64,000 nt of DNA from Faecalicatena faecalis (GCF_012524165.2 NZ_JABACJ020000021.1:38494-102493), one strand, 5' to 3'. Positions 8,271 to 17,930 are shown, numbered from the stretch's first letter. Numbers and translations: made by a program. Notes: generated from the sequence alone by a model not told the origin.

Positions 8271-9650
8271 ATGAAACGTTTGTTTAAAGGTGGAACAGTC
8301 GTAAGCGGCGAAGGCTTAAAACAGCTCGACATCCTTGTAAAAGGTGAGAAAATCCTGGCAGTGGGTGAGGATCTGGAGTTTCGGGATGCACAGATCGAAG
8401 ATGTAAGAGGGAAATACCTTTTTCCGGGCTTTATCGATGCCCATACCCATATGGCTTTGGAAGTCAGCGGTACGATAACAGCAGATAAATTCGATACCGG
8501 GACAAAGGCTGAAATCGCGGGTGGAACAACCTGTATCGTAGATTTTGCCACCCAGAATAAAGGGGAGACCCTGCATGAGGCTTTAGACAACTGGCATAAG
8601 AAAGCGGACGGACTCTCCTCCTGCGATTATGCGTTCCATCTGGCAATCTCCGACTGGAATGACAGCATCAGCGAAGAACTGGGGCGCGTCGTACAGGAGG
8701 GTATTTCTTCTTTCAAATTATATATGACCTATGACAATATGGTGGTTGATGACAAGACTATGTATGAGATTCTGACCCGGTTAAAAGAACTCGGTGGAAT
8801 TGCAGGCGTGCATTGTGAAAATAAAGGAATCATCGATGCCAGACTGGAGGAAGTCCAGATGAAAAAAGGGGACAGAAAAGATGTCTCCGATTATCCGGGC
8901 ACCCGTCCTCCGGCAGCAGAGGCAGAAGCAGTCAACCGCCTGCTCAAGATTGCAAAATGTGTAGATACACCTGTAATCGTGGTACATTTAAGCTCCGAAG
9001 AAGGATACCGGGAGATCGAGCGCGCGAGAGAAGACGGACAGACCGTGTATGTAGAGACCTGTCCGCAGTATCTGGTCATGGATGAGACGAAATATTTCCT
9101 GCCAGATGGAGAGGGCAGAAAGTATATGATCGCTCCGCCTCTTCGTGCGAAGAAGAATCAGGAGGTATTGTGGGAAGCCCTTTCCGAAGGCAGAATCCAG
9201 ACTATTTGTACGGATCACTGCAGCTTTGATCTCGAACAAAAGAGCATGGGAGCGGAAGATTTTTCAAAGACACCATGTGGAATGCCGGGAGCAGAAGAAC
9301 GTCCAGCCCTGATCTGGCAGTTTGGCGTACAAGAAGGAAGACTTACTTTGGAACAGATGTGCAGATATCTTGCAGAGAATCCAGCGAAGCTGTATCATCT
9401 CTATCCACAGAAGGGAACACTCTCACCGGGAAGTGATGCAGACATTGTTGTTTGGAATCCACAGACAGAGTGGATGCTTTCAAAAGAGACACAGCAGACG
9501 AACATCGATTACTGTCCGATGGAGGGAACACGGATCAAAGGAAGAGCTGAAAAAGTATTCCTGCGTGGTCAGTTGATTGCTGAGAATGGTGAAATCAAAG
9601 AGGAAAATGCAGGGAAGTATGTTCTTCATGGAGTTCAGACAGAAGAATAG
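8271..9650 (+). CDS. hydA: Dihydropyrimidinase / phenylhydantoinase-type cyclic amidohydrolase
   Basis: This binuclear-zinc cyclic amidohydrolase of about 459 residues belongs to the HydA/HyuA group. Metal-site residues are in order: FIDAHTH (H58, H60), the lysine to be carboxylated in SSFKLYMTYDN (K149), HCEN (H181), VVHLSS (H239) and TICTDH (D315). In the urate cluster it plausibly opens a reduced purine-derived cyclic amide. The ATG at 8271 has AGAAGGA 6 bases upstream; an ATG two codons earlier overlaps the ribosome site. It is followed by an AT-rich 95-base gap before yqeC. Confidence 0.9.
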   Translation: MKRLFKGGTVVSGEGLKQLDILVKGEKILAVGEDLEFRDAQIEDVRGKYLFPGFIDAHTHMALEVSGTITADKFDTGTKAEIAGGTTCIVDFATQNKGETLHEALDNWHKKADGLSSCDYAFHLAISDWNDSISEELGRVVQEGISSFKLYMTYDNMVVDDKTMYEILTRLKELGGIAGVHCENKGIIDARLEEVQMKKGDRKDVSDYPGTRPPAAEAEAVNRLLKIAKCVDTPVIVVHLSSEEGYREIERAREDGQTVYVETCPQYLVMDETKYFLPDGEGRKYMIAPPLRAKKNQEVLWEALSEGRIQTICTDHCSFDLEQKSMGAEDFSKTPCGMPGAEERPALIWQFGVQEGRLTLEQMCRYLAENPAKLYHLYPQKGTLSPGSDADIVVWNPQTEWMLSKETQQTNIDYCPMEGTRIKGRAEKVFLRGQLIAENGEIKEENAGKYVLHGVQTEE

Positions 9651-9745
9651 ATAAAATAAAAAAGAAATAAAATAATTTACAAAACAAGCAATTAGTTTTA
9701 ATATCAATAAAAAAATATACAGGATAAGCAGGGCGGCAGGAGGAA

Positions 9746-10543
9746 ATGATTAAGAAGTATATTGGAAGTACAACAAAAGAATACACTTCATTGATTGAGG
9801 CACTTGATCTTGAGGAAGGTGATTTTAGGACATCTGATTTCGAGGCATTCAATCCGGGAACACTTCCTATAGAAAGAAAGAATCCTGTCATATCAGTCAC
9901 AGGAGCAGGCGGCAAGACTACGATGATTACGAGACTGGCCTGGGAATATCGAAAAAAGCACATTCCGGTGATCGTGACGACGACGACCCATATGAAAATA
10001 GAAGATGCCCCATGGTTCGTGTTAGAGTCATCCATGGAAGCTGTGATGGACGTACTGTCTCAGGAAGGCGTGGCCTGGGTCGGGATTCCTGCCGAAGAAG
10101 GCAAGATGAAGGCACCACCTGGATGGCTTTTCGAACAGCTTCTCAACTGTGGGTGTGTGGTACTGATTGAAGCAGATGGAGCGAAACGGCTTCCCTTAAA
10201 GGTGCCGGCAGAGCATGAGCCAGTGATTTTAAAAGAGACGACCCATGTCGTTTATGTCTGTGGATTAGATGCAGCAGGAAAGCCCTTTCAGGAAGTATGC
10301 TTCCGTCCTGCACTTGCAGCGGAGATTTTACACAAAAGTATCACGGATCAAGTATGCCCGGAGGATATCCTGAACCTGGCATTTTGTTCCAAGGGCGGGA
10401 AAAAAGGTGTACTTCCCACCATGAAGTACAGCGTGATTTTGAATAAGGCTGACACCTGGGAAAGAGAACAGACAGCGTCGAAGATATGCTCTCTGGCAGA
10501 GATGCGGGGAGTGACTGACATCCTGGTGACAGCATTGAAATAA
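9746..10543 (+). CDS. yqeC: YqeC, selenium-dependent hydroxylase accessory protein
   Basis: This 265-residue putative NTP-binding protein has a clear P-loop (VTGAGGKTTM; GAGGKT at 53-58) and the YqeC signatures TTTHM and LIEADGAKRLPLK. YqeC proteins travel with selenium-dependent molybdenum hydroxylases and are thought to help mature the selenium/molybdenum cofactor; the biochemical step is unknown. AGGAGG lies only 2-3 bases from the ATG, which is tight. It lies 17 bases upstream of the YqeB-MocA fusion, consistent with an accessory operon for the xanthine dehydrogenase. Confidence 0.88.
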   Translation: MIKKYIGSTTKEYTSLIEALDLEEGDFRTSDFEAFNPGTLPIERKNPVISVTGAGGKTTMITRLAWEYRKKHIPVIVTTTTHMKIEDAPWFVLESSMEAVMDVLSQEGVAWVGIPAEEGKMKAPPGWLFEQLLNCGCVVLIEADGAKRLPLKVPAEHEPVILKETTHVVYVCGLDAAGKPFQEVCFRPALAAEILHKSITDQVCPEDILNLAFCSKGGKKGVLPTMKYSVILNKADTWEREQTASKICSLAEMRGVTDILVTALK

Positions 10544-10560
10544 GGAAGGCAGCAGAGGTT

Positions 10561-11919
10561 ATGAAAATATTAATCAAAGGAGCGGGCGATCTGGCAACAG
10601 GGATTGCCTCTCGCCTATATCACAGTGGACATCAGATTTTAATGACAGAGATCGCAGTCCCGTTGACGGTACGCCGAATCGTGGCTCTGTCCAGGGCAGT
10701 CTATGAAAAGGAGGCCCTTGTAGAAGATATGAAAGGGGTTCTCGTCACCTGCATGAAGGAGGCAGAGGCGGTCCTGGCAGCAGGCGATATCCCGGTGATC
10801 ATAGATGAACATGCGGCAATCGCAGAGGAATACCATCCTGATGTAGTCATAGACGCGATTCTTGCAAAGAAAAATCTTGGTACAAGAATCATAGATGCAC
10901 CCTTTGTGATAGGGGTCGGGCCCGGATTTACAGCGGGAGAAGACTGCCATTGTGTTGTAGAAACGAAAAGGGGCCATACATTGGGCAGCACCATTTATGA
11001 AGGAAGTGCCATCCCGAACACAGGAGTTCCGGGTAATGTCGGGGGATATACGATAGAACGTCTGATTCGGGCGTCTGCCCCAGGCAGAATTGAGCCTTTG
11101 GTATCTATAGGTGATGTTGTGGAAAAAGGACAGGTCGTAGCGCTGACAGGTGGAAAAGAAGTCTACGCACAGATGAGCGGGATTGTCCGCGGAATGCTGC
11201 AGTCAGGTGTGGAGGTATCTGAGAACTTAAAAATCGGGGATATTGACGCACGCTGTGAGATCGACCATTGTTTTACCATTTCAGATAAAGCAAGGTCAGT
11301 CGGCGGTGGAGTACTGGAGGCTGTGACCCGTTTTGAACACATGCGCCAAAATTACGCTATGGTAGTCCTGGCGGCAGGCCGAAGCGTTCGTTTTGGAGAT
11401 AACAAGCTGCTGGCTGCAATTTCAGGAAGACCACTGTACCAGCATACACTGGACCGGATGCAGGCATTTGGGGATTTTCCGCAGTATCTTGTGACCGGAT
11501 ATGACAGCATAGCAAAGGAGGCCAAGGAGCAGGGAATCCAGACCGTGATGAATTATGAGCCAAAGCTGGGCATCTCCCATTCTATCAGGCTTGGATTGGA
11601 GGCGTGCTTAGAAGAACACCCGGACATTCAGGGAATCCTCTTCTCGGTATGTGATCAGCCTAATTTAAAAGCAGCGACGATCCAGCGGATTTTAAATACA
11701 GCATCTGTGCATAGGGGACAGATCATCTGTGCAGGGAATCCATTAAGACCGGGCAATCCGGTATTGTGGGACCGAATGTTTTTTGATGAGCTTGGAGGGC
11801 TTACAGGGGATAACGGCGGTAGAAAAATTATGTCCCGGCTGCATGATAAGGTCCGGTATGTAGAAGCACAGTCAGAAGAATTAAAGGATATCGATTTAAA
11901 GGATGATATCTTAGAATAA
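10561..11919 (+). CDS. yqeB: YqeB-MocA fusion: molybdenum hydroxylase maturation protein
   Basis: This 452-residue protein joins two parts. Residues 1 to about 260 match the YqeB/EF2563 selenium-dependent molybdenum hydroxylase system protein (Rossmann start KGAGDLATGIASRLYHSGH). From about residue 263 there is a MocA/YgfJ-type nucleotidyltransferase (MVVLAAGRSVRFGDNKLL, then DQPNLK and GNPVLW), the family that makes molybdopterin cytosine dinucleotide. In E. coli these are separate genes. The fusion supports a role in supplying or loading the dinucleotide Mo cofactor onto the Xdh encoded just downstream. Confidence 0.85.
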   Translation: MKILIKGAGDLATGIASRLYHSGHQILMTEIAVPLTVRRIVALSRAVYEKEALVEDMKGVLVTCMKEAEAVLAAGDIPVIIDEHAAIAEEYHPDVVIDAILAKKNLGTRIIDAPFVIGVGPGFTAGEDCHCVVETKRGHTLGSTIYEGSAIPNTGVPGNVGGYTIERLIRASAPGRIEPLVSIGDVVEKGQVVALTGGKEVYAQMSGIVRGMLQSGVEVSENLKIGDIDARCEIDHCFTISDKARSVGGGVLEAVTRFEHMRQNYAMVVLAAGRSVRFGDNKLLAAISGRPLYQHTLDRMQAFGDFPQYLVTGYDSIAKEAKEQGIQTVMNYEPKLGISHSIRLGLEACLEEHPDIQGILFSVCDQPNLKAATIQRILNTASVHRGQIICAGNPLRPGNPVLWDRMFFDELGGLTGDNGGRKIMSRLHDKVRYVEAQSEELKDIDLKDDILE

Positions 11920-11966
11920 GGAGTTCCGGGGAGCTAAGAGCTGTTCGGAGAAAGGAAGGGTATATC

Positions 11967-14525
11967 ATGTTTACTGTTCATGTCAATGGGAAGGATTATC
12001 AGGTCGAAAGGGATCAAAAGCTGATGCGTTTCTTAAGGGACGATCTTCATCTGACATCTGTCAAGGACGGATGCAGTCAGGGTGCGTGCGGCACCTGTAC
12101 GGTTCTGGTAGACGGCAAGACGACACGTGCTTGTATTCCGATGATTTCAAAGATGGAAGGAAAGAAGATCGTCACAGTGGAGGGCCTAAGTGATCGTGAA
12201 AAGGAAGTCTATGCCTGTGCATTCGGCAAGGCCGGGGCAGTGCAGTGTGGTTTCTGCATTCCAGGGATGGTCATGTGTGCGAAAGGGCTGCTGGATGTGA
12301 ATCCAGATCCGACCCGCCTGGAAGTGGTTGCGGCAATCCGTAATAACATCTGCCGTTGTACAGGATATAAGAAGATTATTGATGGAATTCTGCTCAGTGC
12401 TAAGATGTTCCGTGAAAATATTCCCGCTACGGATAATAGTGGTGTAGTCCTTGTGGGAGATGCCATTCAGAGAATCGATGCAGGGGAAAAGGTTTTGGGA
12501 ATCGGGGAATATCCCGATGATATCTATCTTGACGGCATGATTTACGGAAGTGCAGTCCGCTCTGAATATCCAAGGGCAAGGGTACTGGCAATACATAAAG
12601 AAGAAGCAGAAGCGCTCGAGGGCGTGATCGGTGTCTTTACAGCAGAAGATGTTCCGGGCAATGTCAAGGTCGGTCATCTCAAGCAGGACTGGGATACGAT
12701 GATTCCGGTAGGAAAGGTCACTCATTATCTGGGCGATGCCATCTGTCTGGTAGCAGCAGAGGATCAGGAGACATTGGAACGTGCAAAGAGCCTGATCAAG
12801 GTAGATTATGAAGTGCTGGAACCGGTACTGGATCCTTTCGAGGCAATGAAGGAGGATGCACCGAAGGTTCATGAGTCAGGTAATGTCCTTGCCCATGAGC
12901 ATCTGGTCAGAGGAAATGCGGATGAGGTGATCGCAGCATCCAAGTATCAAGTGACAAGACATTATGAGACTCCATGGACAGAGCATGCCTTCCTGGAGCC
13001 GGAATGTGCCGTGGCGATGCCGTTTGATGACGGTGTATTTATCTACTCCACGGACCAGGGCACCTATGATACCCAGCACGAGTGCTGTATCATGCTGGGA
13101 CTCCCACCGGAGAAAGTCATTGTGGAAAACAAGCTGGTCGGCGGCGGTTTCGGTGGAAAAGAGGATGTCAGTGTACAGCATCACGCTGCGTTGATCGCCT
13201 ACCTGACGAAACGCATCGTTAAAGTCAAGCTCTCCAGGCAGGAGAGTATCGTGGTGCATCCAAAGCGTCATCCGATGTGGATGGATATCACCACCGCATG
13301 TGATGAGAACGGATATCTGACAGCTATGAAGGCTGTTGTCGTATCTGATACAGGAGCATATGCATCCTTAGGCGGTCCTGTTCTACAGAGAGCATGTACC
13401 CATGCCGCAGGACCATATAACTTCCAGGTAGTGGACATTGACGGAAAAGCAGTCTATACCAATAATCCTCCAGCCGGAGCATTCCGTGGATTCGGTGTGA
13501 CTCAGACCTGTTTTGGATCAGAGCGCAACCTGGACTTGCTGGCAGAGATGGTGGGAATCTCTCCGTGGGAGATTCGTTACCGCAATGCAATCCGTCCGGG
13601 ACAGGTACTTCCGAATGGACAGATCGCAGATAACTCTACCGCTGTTGCAGAGACATTGGAGGCGGTAAAAGAAATATACGAGAGTGAACCATATGCGGGT
13701 CTTGCCTGTGCCATGAAGAATGCTGGAGTTGGTGTGGGACTTCCAGACTGGGGACGCTGCCGTCTGCTGATCAAAGACGGAAAAGTAGAGATTCATGCTG
13801 GAGCATCCTGTATTGGGCAGGGACTTGGAACTGTACTGATTCAGGTCGTATCCGAGACATTAGGACTTTCCATTGACAAGATTAAATACTGCCGTCCGAA
13901 TACCGCCGATTCACCGGATTCCGGTACCACATCCGGTTCCCGTCAGACCCTGATCACTGGGGAAGCTGCAAAGCGGGCTTCTGAAAAACTGACAGAGGAC
14001 TTAAAGGAACATACCTTGGATGAGCTGGAAGGAAAAGAGTATCTCGGAGAATATCTGGCAAAGACCGATAAGATGGGCAGTGATGTACCGAATCCTGTAT
14101 CCCATGTGGCATACGGATTTGCAACTCAGATGTGTGTGTTGAATGAAGATGGAACAATAAAGAAGATGGTAGCGGTCCATGATGTCGGTAAGGCAGTCAA
14201 TCCAATCAGTGTAGAAGGACAGATCGAAGGCGGTGTTGTCATGGGTATGGGATATGCCCTGACAGAGCAGTATGAACTCAAAGACGGCTATCCGGTTTCC
14301 AGATTCGGAACACTGGGATTGTTCAAGGCAGATAAAGTGCCAGAGCTGGAATCCATTATCGTAGAGAAGCCGGGAGTCGATGTAGGATATGGCGCGATTG
14401 GAATCGGGGAGATCACTTCTATTCCGACAGCACCAGCAATTGCCGGAGCATATTATAAATGGAATAAAGAGTTCCAGACAAAGCTGCCGCTTACGGGGAC
14501 TCCTTATGAGAAGAAGAAAAAATAG
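11967..14525 (+). CDS. xdhD: Selenium-dependent xanthine dehydrogenase, 2Fe-2S and molybdopterin domains fused
   Basis: This 852-residue enzyme has two [2Fe-2S] clusters at the N-terminus: C36, C41, C44, C56 (plant type) and C94, C97, C129, C131 (CGFC and CRC). They are followed from about residue 160 by the molybdopterin-binding domains of the xanthine dehydrogenase family (GGGFGGKED, AFRGFGVTQ, GEITSIPTAPA near the C-terminus). No FAD domain is present, as in XdhD-type proteins. No in-frame Sec codon is needed: selenium in this group is a labile cofactor ligand. It likely interconverts purines such as hypoxanthine, xanthine and urate. It ends the operon, followed by a terminator. Confidence 0.9.
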   Translation: MFTVHVNGKDYQVERDQKLMRFLRDDLHLTSVKDGCSQGACGTCTVLVDGKTTRACIPMISKMEGKKIVTVEGLSDREKEVYACAFGKAGAVQCGFCIPGMVMCAKGLLDVNPDPTRLEVVAAIRNNICRCTGYKKIIDGILLSAKMFRENIPATDNSGVVLVGDAIQRIDAGEKVLGIGEYPDDIYLDGMIYGSAVRSEYPRARVLAIHKEEAEALEGVIGVFTAEDVPGNVKVGHLKQDWDTMIPVGKVTHYLGDAICLVAAEDQETLERAKSLIKVDYEVLEPVLDPFEAMKEDAPKVHESGNVLAHEHLVRGNADEVIAASKYQVTRHYETPWTEHAFLEPECAVAMPFDDGVFIYSTDQGTYDTQHECCIMLGLPPEKVIVENKLVGGGFGGKEDVSVQHHAALIAYLTKRIVKVKLSRQESIVVHPKRHPMWMDITTACDENGYLTAMKAVVVSDTGAYASLGGPVLQRACTHAAGPYNFQVVDIDGKAVYTNNPPAGAFRGFGVTQTCFGSERNLDLLAEMVGISPWEIRYRNAIRPGQVLPNGQIADNSTAVAETLEAVKEIYESEPYAGLACAMKNAGVGVGLPDWGRCRLLIKDGKVEIHAGASCIGQGLGTVLIQVVSETLGLSIDKIKYCRPNTADSPDSGTTSGSRQTLITGEAAKRASEKLTEDLKEHTLDELEGKEYLGEYLAKTDKMGSDVPNPVSHVAYGFATQMCVLNEDGTIKKMVAVHDVGKAVNPISVEGQIEGGVVMGMGYALTEQYELKDGYPVSRFGTLGLFKADKVPELESIIVEKPGVDVGYGAIGIGEITSIPTAPAIAGAYYKWNKEFQTKLPLTGTPYEKKKK

Positions 14526-14564
14526 AGAATAAAAGAAGTAAGATTAAATGTTATGGAGAAGAAA

Positions 14565-14605
14565 GGGCAGGGAGGTTTACCGATGATGCGGTATCTTCCC
14601 TGCCC
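14565..14605. terminator. Bidirectional terminator between xdh and the ABC operon
   Basis: GGGCAGGGA (14565-14573) pairs with TCCCTGCCC (14597-14605), with an inner ACCG/CGGT stem. A T-rich tract follows on the plus strand and an A-rich tract precedes it, so it can serve both convergent operons. Confidence 0.75.
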
Positions 14606-14609
14606 GTTT

Positions 14610-15449
14610 CTATTTTCCCGTCCCCCGTGTCATTCCTGACACAAGATATTTCCTCAGTATCAGCGCCGTAGCCGCAGGCGGCACAATGGCCAGCAGTCCT
14701 GCCGCCGCAGTAATCCCATATTGAATGGAATCCTTCACCATAAACTCGCTTGTCACGATAGACACTGGTTTCGTCTGAAAAGAGGATGCCAGGATCAGCG
14801 GAATCTGGAACTGATTCCAGGCACTTAAGAACATGATGAGTGCACTGGAAATTACGACCGGGTATGCAATCGGCATCAGAATCTCAAAGAAGGTCCGGAT
14901 CCGTCCACATCCGTCCACCCTGGCGGCCTCCTCGATTTCCACCGGGATCGTGCTGAAGTAATTGATCATCAGCCAGATGCTCATTGGCAGGAAGGAACTT
15001 GCATATACCAGGCTGAGCCAGAACATCTTATCCAGAAGCTGGTAGGAAACAAAAATACGGTAGAGTGGAATCACGGTTGCAAAAACTGGAATGACCATAG
15101 TGATCAGAATCGCATTCTTGATGAGTTTCTTTCCCTTAAATTCCAATCGTGCCAGAGAGTAAGCGGACATCAGGGCCACTGGGAGACCAATCAGCAGAGT
15201 GATCCCAACAGCCTTGAGGGAATTGAACATTCCCTGGAATAGAATCTTATTCTGTCTGGAAGAGGCTGTGAAAAGGGTGACATAATTATCCCAGTTCAGT
15301 TTACTCGGAAGCATACTCATCGTGTTCTTGAACATCTCAAATTCTGGTGTCACAGATACAGAAAATGCCCAGATAAAGGGGCCTGCCGTGAAGATTAAAA
15401 AGATCACGACTACGATGAAATAAAGTACCTTTCCGCCTTTTGTCTTCAT
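14610..15449 (-). CDS. Sugar ABC importer permease, MalG type
   Basis: This 279-residue membrane protein is a CUT1-family permease with about six transmembrane segments. Its ATPase-docking loop reads EAARVDGCGRIRTFFEILMP. It overlaps the upstream permease by one base (TAATG), which implies translational coupling. Together with 15449-16324 it forms the channel for the lipoprotein at 16429-17706. No ATPase gene is present, so it probably uses a shared MsmX-like ATPase from elsewhere. Substrate unknown; the neighbouring GH3 enzyme suggests an oligosaccharide or amino sugar. Confidence 0.88.
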   Translation of the reverse strand: MKTKGGKVLYFIVVVIFLIFTAGPFIWAFSVSVTPEFEMFKNTMSMLPSKLNWDNYVTLFTASSRQNKILFQGMFNSLKAVGITLLIGLPVALMSAYSLARLEFKGKKLIKNAILITMVIPVFATVIPLYRIFVSYQLLDKMFWLSLVYASSFLPMSIWLMINYFSTIPVEIEEAARVDGCGRIRTFFEILMPIAYPVVISSALIMFLSAWNQFQIPLILASSFQTKPVSIVTSEFMVKDSIQYGITAAAGLLAIVPPAATALILRKYLVSGMTRGTGK

Positions 15450-16324
15450 TAGTATTCCACCTCCCTGGTCAGGTTCCTAAGATAGAAGAAACCAAGTATT
15501 GCCGATATCAGCATGATGATATAAGTCAGAGCACTTCCTTTTCCAAAATCGAGGAAAGAGAATGTGGTCAGGTAGCTCTCGATCAGAAGATTTTTCCCGA
15601 GGTCACTGTACCCTGCCAGTGCTACGATCTCATCGAAGATATTGATTGCAGTGATAGAAGCAGAGGTAATCCCGATTCCGATAAAAGGAAGCATCAGCGG
15701 TCCCGTGATATAACGGAAGGAAGACCATCTCCCCGCACCGTCGATCCTTGCGGCTTCATAGAATTCGTGCGGAATCGCCCGAAGCCCGGCCAGGCATACG
15801 ATTGCTGTAAAGGGTATGCTCCGCCATGCTACGACAACGGCTACCACGAAAAGCAGCAGGAAACGGTGTGACATCCATTCAATCGGCTGATCAATGACTC
15901 CAAGACCAATCAGCAGCTTATTCATGAATCCATATCCGGGATAGAAGATAAAGCGCCAGATAATTCCATTTACTACGGGAGGCAGAGCCCAAGGCAGGAC
16001 GGCCGCGGCCATCAGAAGGCCGGAAATCTTCGTGTCGACATTCAGCATCAGTGCGACACAAATTCCAAAGACTGTTGTAAAAAGGACTACAACTACCAGC
16101 AGAAATAGCGTATTCTGAAGGCTGTACCAGAAAGAATCTGATTCCAGGACGGAACGATAGTTGGCAAGTCCTACAAATCCAGTATCCTGTGGCGCAGTCA
16201 GCTTCATCTTCTGCAAACTATATGAAAATGTCTTAATAATGGGGTAGTACACGAGTACTGCCATGATGATAATAATTGGCAAAAGGAGCGCAATACCCAG
16301 CGCCCCTTTGTGTTTTTTCTTCAT
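15449..16324 (-). CDS. Sugar ABC importer permease, MalF type
   Basis: This 291-residue CUT1-family permease starts with a lysine-rich cytoplasmic tail and a first membrane helix (ALLLPIIIIMAVLVYYP). The conserved coupling loop is EAARIDGAGRWSSFRYITGP. It shares an overlapping stop/start with the MalG-type gene and lies about 100 bases downstream of the binding-protein gene, as usual for this importer class. It forms the transmembrane heterodimer. The ligand cannot be read from the sequence. Confidence 0.88.
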   Translation of the reverse strand: MKKKHKGALGIALLLPIIIIMAVLVYYPIIKTFSYSLQKMKLTAPQDTGFVGLANYRSVLESDSFWYSLQNTLFLLVVVVLFTTVFGICVALMLNVDTKISGLLMAAAVLPWALPPVVNGIIWRFIFYPGYGFMNKLLIGLGVIDQPIEWMSHRFLLLFVVAVVVAWRSIPFTAIVCLAGLRAIPHEFYEAARIDGAGRWSSFRYITGPLMLPFIGIGITSASITAINIFDEIVALAGYSDLGKNLLIESYLTTFSFLDFGKGSALTYIIMLISAILGFFYLRNLTREVEY

Positions 16325-16428
16325 AGTCTTTATTCTCCGCTTCTTACGTGCTTTGAAATTCCATAAGTATGACTTCTATTCGTAAAGCCTTTTTCGCCCA
16401 GGTATCAGATCGAACCTGGGCTGTACTT

Positions 16429-17706
16429 TTATTTTCCGGCTAATTCTGTCACTTTTTTATTCATGGCATCGAATGCTTCCTGTGCAGAAGCCTCTCCGAG
16501 TACCATCTTGTTGACGTTATTATAGATTGCATTGCTCATCTCAGAGTAGTAATCCGGGATTCCGTTCGGGAACGGAGACTGGATCAGCTTTGCCTCGTCA
16601 AGCATTGCACCTGCGTTCTGGATGGTTCCATCGTCGATGAGGTCGGCCAGTACAGAGTTTCTTGTAGGGATAGAGCTATTTGCCTGGTACAGTTCTTTCT
16701 GTGTCTCAGCAGAAGTATACCACTTTACGAACTCTTTTGCAGCATCTTTATTCTCAGAGAATTTTGTAACACCAACTGCTTCTGGCAGAGGCATGGTCTT
16801 TTTTGAGGCTGCATCTTTTCCAGGCAAAAGGATTGCTTCGATCTGTCCCACTACACTGCATTCCTCTTCATTGCTGCTGATTCCGACGAACTTGGTCGGT
16901 CCCACCATGAAGCTTGCTTCACCTGCTGTCAGTTTACGGTAAGCGTCCATTCCAGATGCAGTCTTTAAGGCAGGATCAGTGAATCCCTCGTCGACCAGCT
17001 TCTTCTCAAACGTAAGAGCGTCGAGAACGGCATCCTGATTGAGTGTTCCATCCTCGTTAAAGACCTGTCCGCTTCTGGAATATGCCATCCACATCATAGA
17101 AGTGGTTGCAGATTCATCTGCATTCATCGGCATAGTGTAAGGATATTCTACGATTCCGGCATCTTTGATTTTCTTTAAAGCGTCATATACTTCATCCCAT
17201 GTCTCAGGAGCCTTTTCGATTCCTGCCTGTTTGAAATGTTCCTTGTTGTAATATGCGATACGGTAATCGTTCGCATATGGAACAGCCAGAACCTTTCCAT
17301 CAATGGAAAATGTCTCCAGTGTAGGCATATCGGCCTTGTCCTCGTCTGTCATCTCGATCTCTTCAAGCCATCCGGCGCTGTTCATCTCGCCGACCCATGA
17401 CCAGTCGACTTCAATGACATCTGCTGCGGCAGCTCCGCCGGAAGCGGCTATTGCTACTTTATCGCGGATATCATCCCAGCTTACTACATTCATGACTACA
17501 TTGATGCTGCTCTCTTCTGTAAAAGCATCCAGCATCTCATCACTTGGGACTGCCCATTCCGGGACCATGACAGTGATTTCCTTTCCGTCAGACTTAGGGG
17601 CATCCTCTTTTTTGTTTTCTTCTGCTTTTTTGTCAGAACCGCAGCCTACTGCGAGCGTTCCAATCAAAGCGGTGCATAGAAGCACACTCAATAGTTTCTT
17701 TTTCAT
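16429..17706 (-). CDS. Extracellular solute-binding lipoprotein, sugar ABC type
   Basis: This 425-residue family 1 binding protein has a lipoprotein signal peptide with lipobox LAVGC (cysteine at about 22) and a charged linker rich in K, E and D. The mature part begins EITVMVPEW and has the typical two-lobe pattern (VPYANDYRIAYYNKEHF, MVGPTKF). It should be membrane-anchored and deliver sugar to the two permeases downstream. AGGAGG precedes the ATG, and a good promoter lies at 17763-17791. Confidence 0.9.
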   Translation of the reverse strand: MKKKLLSVLLCTALIGTLAVGCGSDKKAEENKKEDAPKSDGKEITVMVPEWAVPSDEMLDAFTEESSINVVMNVVSWDDIRDKVAIAASGGAAAADVIEVDWSWVGEMNSAGWLEEIEMTDEDKADMPTLETFSIDGKVLAVPYANDYRIAYYNKEHFKQAGIEKAPETWDEVYDALKKIKDAGIVEYPYTMPMNADESATTSMMWMAYSRSGQVFNEDGTLNQDAVLDALTFEKKLVDEGFTDPALKTASGMDAYRKLTAGEASFMVGPTKFVGISSNEEECSVVGQIEAILLPGKDAASKKTMPLPEAVGVTKFSENKDAAKEFVKWYTSAETQKELYQANSSIPTRNSVLADLIDDGTIQNAGAMLDEAKLIQSPFPNGIPDYYSEMSNAIYNNVNKMVLGEASAQEAFDAMNKKVTELAGK

Positions 17707-17762
17707 AACTTCCTCCTTTGTGTGTGTAACTTGGGCCTGGTATTGTTAAGCCTTCGTTACAA

Positions 17763-17791
17763 AGTATATCCAATTCAAACCCAGCCTGCAA
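17763..17791 (-). promoter_or_regulatory. Promoter of the ABC importer operon
   Basis: On the minus strand TTGCAG (17786-17791), a 17-base spacer and TATACT (17763-17768) form a consensus-like sigma-A promoter about 55 bases before the binding-protein ATG. It lets the importer be expressed separately from the AraC gene upstream. AraC half-sites were not identified. Confidence 0.6.
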
Positions 17792-17930
17792 GATACAGGT
17801 ATGATTTGCCGATTTATTTTTCACATAAGTATACTGATTTATTGAATTTATCTATCTTCAAAATCCCTCTCTAAAACGTACCTGCAGGCAAAGCGGCTGT
17901 GCTTGAAAGTTCCGGAGAATCATATATCCG

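Noticed and set aside
11967..14525. Selenocysteine codon in the selenium-dependent Xdh
   Set aside because: The frame runs without an internal TGA; selenium in this enzyme group is a cofactor ligand, not a coded residue.
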